Assembly (NCBI GenBank): GCA_900544975.1
Contig: UQXI01000045.1
Location: forward strand, 1 to 16,942
Source: an uncultured Eubacteriales bacterium
GTDB taxonomy: Bacteria > Bacillota > Clostridia > Oscillospirales > Oscillospiraceae
Direction of reading: 5' to 3'
DNA length: 16,942 nucleotides
A program made the position numbers and the translations under genes. Below, one piece after another: positions 14,442-16,942 of the stretch. How positions within the stretch are numbered: the first letter of the stretch is position 1; the number at the start of each line of letters is the position of its first letter. Below the pieces are notes generated by a model. That model saw nothing but the letters and a program-made list of their open reading frames with translations. It was not told the DNA's origin and did not search any database.

Positions 14442-14789
14442 GTGAAAAAAGCATCGATTTTGACCATGGCACTGGCTCTGGCGGCTCTGCTCCTCACTGG
14501 CTGTGACAACGGCAATGTCTCGAGGAGAAATGACGGTATCGTGGATGGAACCAACGGCACCAACGTAGCTACCCTTCCCACAATCAACGACGCAACCGGG
14601 GAGAGTCGGCACACCGGCAACGAATCCACCGGACCGCACAACCCCACCGACAACACCGGCGCCTCAGAAAACCACACGGAGACCGGCCATCCCAACGGTA
14701 CCGGCAGCACCGAGAACCACGAAAGCAGCATCCCCTCTGAGAGCACCGGCACCACCATCGGCGGTCAGGTGCAGGGTTCCAGACGGTAA
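14442..14789 (+). CDS. Small secreted lipoprotein, low complexity, function unknown
   Basis: 115 residues, the only plus-strand gene in the window. The GTG start at 14442 is set by AAAGGAGG (14427-14434), seven bases upstream. Residues 1-20 are a lipoprotein signal peptide (MKKASIL, then an Ala/Leu core) with lipobox LTGC at 18-21, so Cys21 should be lipidated and the protein anchored outside the membrane. The rest is hydrophilic and low in complexity, rich in Thr, Gly, Asn, Ser, Glu and His, with recurring TG-x-x-E/N words (TGES, TGNES, TGPHN, TGASEN, TGHPN). It is probably disordered. I recognise no family. The divergent ferredoxin gene lies 258 bases away; I saw no convincing plus-strand promoter in that gap. 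Confidence 0.8.
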   Translation: MKKASILTMALALAALLLTGCDNGNVSRRNDGIVDGTNGTNVATLPTINDATGESRHTGNESTGPHNPTDNTGASENHTETGHPNGTGSTENHESSIPSESTGTTIGGQVQGSRR

Positions 14790-14825
14790 TTGCATCGCAG
14801 ACAGCAAGGGAAAACCTGTATTTGT

Positions 14826-14865
14826 CAGCAGGGTTTTTGCGGAACATTCTGCAAAAGCCCTGCTG
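14826..14865. other. Strong stem-loop between converging genes
   Basis: CAGCAGGGTTTTTGC (14826-14840) pairs with GCAAAAGCCCTGCTG (14851-14865) over 15 positions, with one G-T pair and a ten-base loop. It ends exactly at the stop codon of the phosphatase/acetyltransferase gene and lies 36 bases past the lipoprotein stop. No clear T-run follows on either strand, so it may act as a shared terminator or an RNA 3'-end protector; this is inference. Confidence 0.5.
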
Positions 14866-15861
14866 CTAGTTCCAGCAATACATACCCGAATCCAGGTGAT
14901 ATTTCAGGCGCTCTCCCTCTGTCTGGAACCCATACCGGTCCAGGAAACCGCCCGGTTCCGCGTCCTGTCTGCGGATGTACAGGGTGCGATGCCCCCATTT
15001 GCGCAGGCAGCTGACCGCCTGGCCCAGAAGCTGCTCCTCCATCCCGCTCCCCCGACATGCTTCCTGAAGAAACAGCCTGGTCACCTGCCCCTGGGCCCGG
15101 TCCAGGCTAACCAGACCCACAGGGGCATCCTCCAGCACAGCCAGATAGGAGACGCTTCCCTCTGGCGGCTGGGGCAGGCCCTGGGTTGACCGCCCCTCCA
15201 GCGGCTGAAACCACAGGTTTCGGCTCTCGCCGGGATCCTGACGGGTGTGCTTCAAGTCCTCCGGCAGGTGACTGCTGTCGTTCAGGAATTCATAGGTAAA
15301 CGTCTTCCCATCCCAAAACAGCTTCGACACTGCCGTATTGTCGCAGTAGGGAACCCGGTTCACATCCCGCTGGAAAAACAGCTCCATGAGCACCCCCCGG
15401 AGTACGGCGCTGTGGCAAAAAATCGCAATGCGCTTCCCCGGGAAGCGGGAAGCGGCCGCTTTCATCCCCCGGATAAACCGGCTGGTATAGGTTTCAAAGT
15501 CCTCCCCATCCTGGATATGCCAGGAAACAGGGTCCTTGCGGAAGCAGGCGATGGCCTCCGGTTCAAACCGCTCCAGGTAGCCAAACGTCAGATCCTCCCA
15601 GGAACCCAGGCAAATTTCCCGAAAAGCAGGGTCCCGATACAAGGGCAACTTCTGCGGAACGTACACCGCCCGGGCCGTCAGACTGGTCCTGGTCAGATCG
15701 CTGGAAAAACAGGCGTCCACAGGAATTTCCCGGAAACGCCGGGCCAACGCCTCCACCTGGCGAAAACCGGTGGGTGTCAGCAAGCTGTCATATTGGCCAT
15801 GGATGCGGCGGAAGGCATTGCCCTCCGCCTCCCCGTGGCGCACCAGATAAATCGTCGTCAT
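14866..15861 (-). CDS. Histidine phosphatase fused to a GNAT acetyltransferase
   Basis: 331 residues in two domains. Residues 1-205 are a histidine-phosphatase (phosphoglycerate mutase-like) domain: YLVRHGEAEGN with the phospho-accepting His9, SSDLTRT with Arg58, REICLGSWE with Glu82 as probable acid, and FCHSAVLRG with His150. After a linker, residues 235-325 look like a GNAT fold: YLAVLEDAPVGLVSL, a VTRLFLQ strand, RGSGMEEQLL as the acetyl-CoA loop (270-279) and FLDRYGF near the end. Substrates of both domains are unknown; the phosphatase half resembles CobC-like or broad small-molecule phosphatases. I chose the ATG at 15861 (GAGGAA six bases upstream, start MTTIYLVRHG); a longer frame would overlap pyrF. 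It lies nine bases after pyrF, probably co-transcribed. Confidence 0.88.
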   Translation of the reverse strand: MTTIYLVRHGEAEGNAFRRIHGQYDSLLTPTGFRQVEALARRFREIPVDACFSSDLTRTSLTARAVYVPQKLPLYRDPAFREICLGSWEDLTFGYLERFEPEAIACFRKDPVSWHIQDGEDFETYTSRFIRGMKAAASRFPGKRIAIFCHSAVLRGVLMELFFQRDVNRVPYCDNTAVSKLFWDGKTFTYEFLNDSSHLPEDLKHTRQDPGESRNLWFQPLEGRSTQGLPQPPEGSVSYLAVLEDAPVGLVSLDRAQGQVTRLFLQEACRGSGMEEQLLGQAVSCLRKWGHRTLYIRRQDAEPGGFLDRYGFQTEGERLKYHLDSGMYCWN

Positions 15862-15869
15862 AGGATTCC

Positions 15870-16793
15870 TCACATTACTACGATATATTTTCCAAGGTCC
15901 TTTTTCATTTTTTCCGCCGCCTGCACGGCCCTTTCCACATAGTCCCGGCCCTCTCCCCCGTCTTTCTTCCACGCACCCAGAATGCTCCGGGCAGCGCAGA
16001 CCACGGCGCCATGGCCGAAGCGGTCAAAGGCGTGCTGGACACTTTTTGCTGTGCCTCCCTGAGCGCCATAGCCGGGAACCAGGAAGAACATCCGGTCGTA
16101 TTTGGCCCGCAGGCTTCTGAGAATCTCCGGATAGGGCGCGCCCACCACGGCGGCCACCTGGGAATAGCCGTATTTGCCCCAGAGCTCTCCCCCCCAGCGA
16201 TTCACCAGGTCCGCCATGGCCGTGTGGACCAGCCGGCCCCCAGAGAGCAAATCCTGCACCTCCACCGAAGAGCGATTGGAGGTTTTGACCAGGATGAACA
16301 GGCTCTTTCCCCCATCCCGGCAGTACGGCAGGAAGGGCTTGATGCTGTCTCCTCCCAAATAGCCATTCACGGTAATGGCGTCACAGGGATAGGGCTGATA
16401 ACCCGGCCCAGCCTCCTCCACCGTGCCAAAGACCGCCTGGGCACAGCGCTGGGCAATGTCAGTCACATCCCCCCGCATACTGTCCAGGAGGACATAATAG
16501 CCCAGATCCCGTGCATAGGCCAGAATCTCCTGCATTGCCGCAGTACCGGCGCTGCCCAGCACATCAAAGCAGGCGCTCTGCACCTTAACCGCCGGGACCA
16601 CATCCCGCAGGCCCTCCAGCAGCTCCCGGCAGAACCGGCCATAGGCCGCAGCGGCGGCAGCAGGCGTCGCCCCCAGCTCCTGCCGGGCCTCCTCCAGCAA
16701 ATACCCAGGTACCACCTCCGGCGTCGGATCCAGCCCCACCATGGTGGGATTTTTTAGGGCGCGGATTCTCTCCTGCAATACATCGATGGACAT
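15870..16793 (-). CDS. pyrF: Orotidine 5'-phosphate decarboxylase, subfamily 2, with atypical active site
   Basis: Last step of UMP synthesis. 307 residues, typical of the longer subfamily 2 enzymes. Recognisable parts: VGLDPTP (19-25), KVQSACF with Lys70, VLLDSMRGDV (101-110), TVNGYLGGDS (141-150), VKTSN (169-173), VGAPYPE (217-223), VPGYGAQGG (239-247) and ARSIL (268-272) with phosphate-binding Arg269. In this family the catalytic motif is D-x-K-x-x-D; here it reads D104-S-M106-R-G-D109, so the catalytic Lys is replaced by Met. The codon is plainly ATG (16476-16478). Everything else is conserved and the frame is intact. ATG at 16793 with AGGGGGAA just upstream. No other pyr gene is nearby; a phosphatase/acetyltransferase gene follows by nine bases. 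Confidence 0.9.
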   Translation of the reverse strand: MSIDVLQERIRALKNPTMVGLDPTPEVVPGYLLEEARQELGATPAAAAAAYGRFCRELLEGLRDVVPAVKVQSACFDVLGSAGTAAMQEILAYARDLGYYVLLDSMRGDVTDIAQRCAQAVFGTVEEAGPGYQPYPCDAITVNGYLGGDSIKPFLPYCRDGGKSLFILVKTSNRSSVEVQDLLSGGRLVHTAMADLVNRWGGELWGKYGYSQVAAVVGAPYPEILRSLRAKYDRMFFLVPGYGAQGGTAKSVQHAFDRFGHGAVVCAARSILGAWKKDGGEGRDYVERAVQAAEKMKKDLGKYIVVM

Positions 16794-16831
16794 ACAGATT
16801 CCCCCTGACGGCTTTTGCCTCTTTTTGTTTT

Positions 16832-16860
16832 ATTATAGCAGAAATCCGGCGAAATTTGAA
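16832..16860 (-). promoter_or_regulatory. Sigma-A-type promoter of pyrF, extended -10
   Basis: TTCAAA (16855-16860), a 17-base spacer ending TGC, and TATAAT (16832-16837) on the minus strand, giving an extended -10 TGCTATAAT. Transcription should start near 16825, leaving a leader of about 32 bases. That is too short for a PyrR-type attenuator, so pyrF seems not to be controlled that way here. Confidence 0.72.
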
Positions 16861-16923
16861 GGCCCCATATCCATCCAGTCACGGCAAATCCATGAAGCAG
16901 GGTCGATGCACAGACTATGGAGG

Positions 16924-16942
16924 GCTGCCGCAGTGCGGCAGC
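16924..16942. other. GC-rich hairpin at the window end
   Basis: GCTGCCGCA-G-TGCGGCAGC, a nine-pair stem around a single base. It reaches the last base of the window, so any T-run that would make it a terminator of a neighbouring gene cannot be seen. It lies upstream of the pyrF promoter. Confidence 0.45.

Noticed and set aside
16800..16860. PyrR attenuator or riboswitch upstream of pyrF
   Set aside because: The promoter leaves a leader of only about 32 bases, too short for either, and no conserved structure is visible.

Overview
The window comes from a GC-rich anaerobic Firmicute. The gene order cdaA-cdaR, yicC-remA-gmk-rpoZ-priA-def-fmt-rsmB-rlmN-prpC-prkC is a classic clostridial arrangement. 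RemA, CdaA, a PrkC-type kinase, the GC-rich codon use and the type of palindromic repeat together suggest a gut Oscillospiraceae-like genome (Flavonifractor/Oscillibacter-type). The family assignment is inference; the Clostridia assignment is firm.

Layout. Nearly every gene is on the minus strand, so transcription runs from high to low coordinates. (1) 16942-14866: a promoter, pyrF, and a two-domain histidine phosphatase/GNAT acetyltransferase. (2) 14789-14442: the only plus-strand gene, a small Thr/Asn/Gly-rich lipoprotein. (3) 14245-13748: a four-cluster polyferredoxin with its own sigma-A-type promoter and a strong terminator. (4) 13740-12777: about 1 kb without a gene. It holds nearly three tandem copies of a ~237-bp repeat, each carrying mirror-image hairpins, followed by the cdaA promoter and three GGATGC/GCATCC dyads. 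(5) 12776-1866: a tightly packed run, cdaA, cdaR, an RseC-like gene, yicC, remA, gmk, rpoZ, priA, def, fmt, rsmB, rlmN, with several start/stop overlaps. (6) 1791-1: a separate promoter with an adjoining dyad, then the PP2C phosphatase prpC and the start of its partner kinase prkC, cut by the window edge.

How the genes fit together. CdaA makes cyclic di-AMP and CdaR is its membrane-anchored regulator. The usual third partner, glmM, does not follow; an RseC-like protein and yicC come next. RemA is a DNA-binding regulator, Gmk makes GDP, RpoZ is the omega subunit of RNA polymerase and PriA restarts stalled replication forks. Def and Fmt handle the N-formyl group of initiator Met, RsmB and RlmN methylate rRNA, and PrpC/PrkC form a Ser/Thr phosphorylation switch. 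This is housekeeping DNA with small accessory islands.

Most notable points. PyrF has Met106 where the family has its catalytic Lys. The hairpin repeat array upstream of cdaA shares its hairpin with a lone copy between rpoZ and priA. The cdaA promoter carries a dyad in its spacer that recurs twice upstream. The phosphatase/acetyltransferase fusion is unusual. I found no defence, phage, CRISPR, tRNA, rRNA or transposase features.
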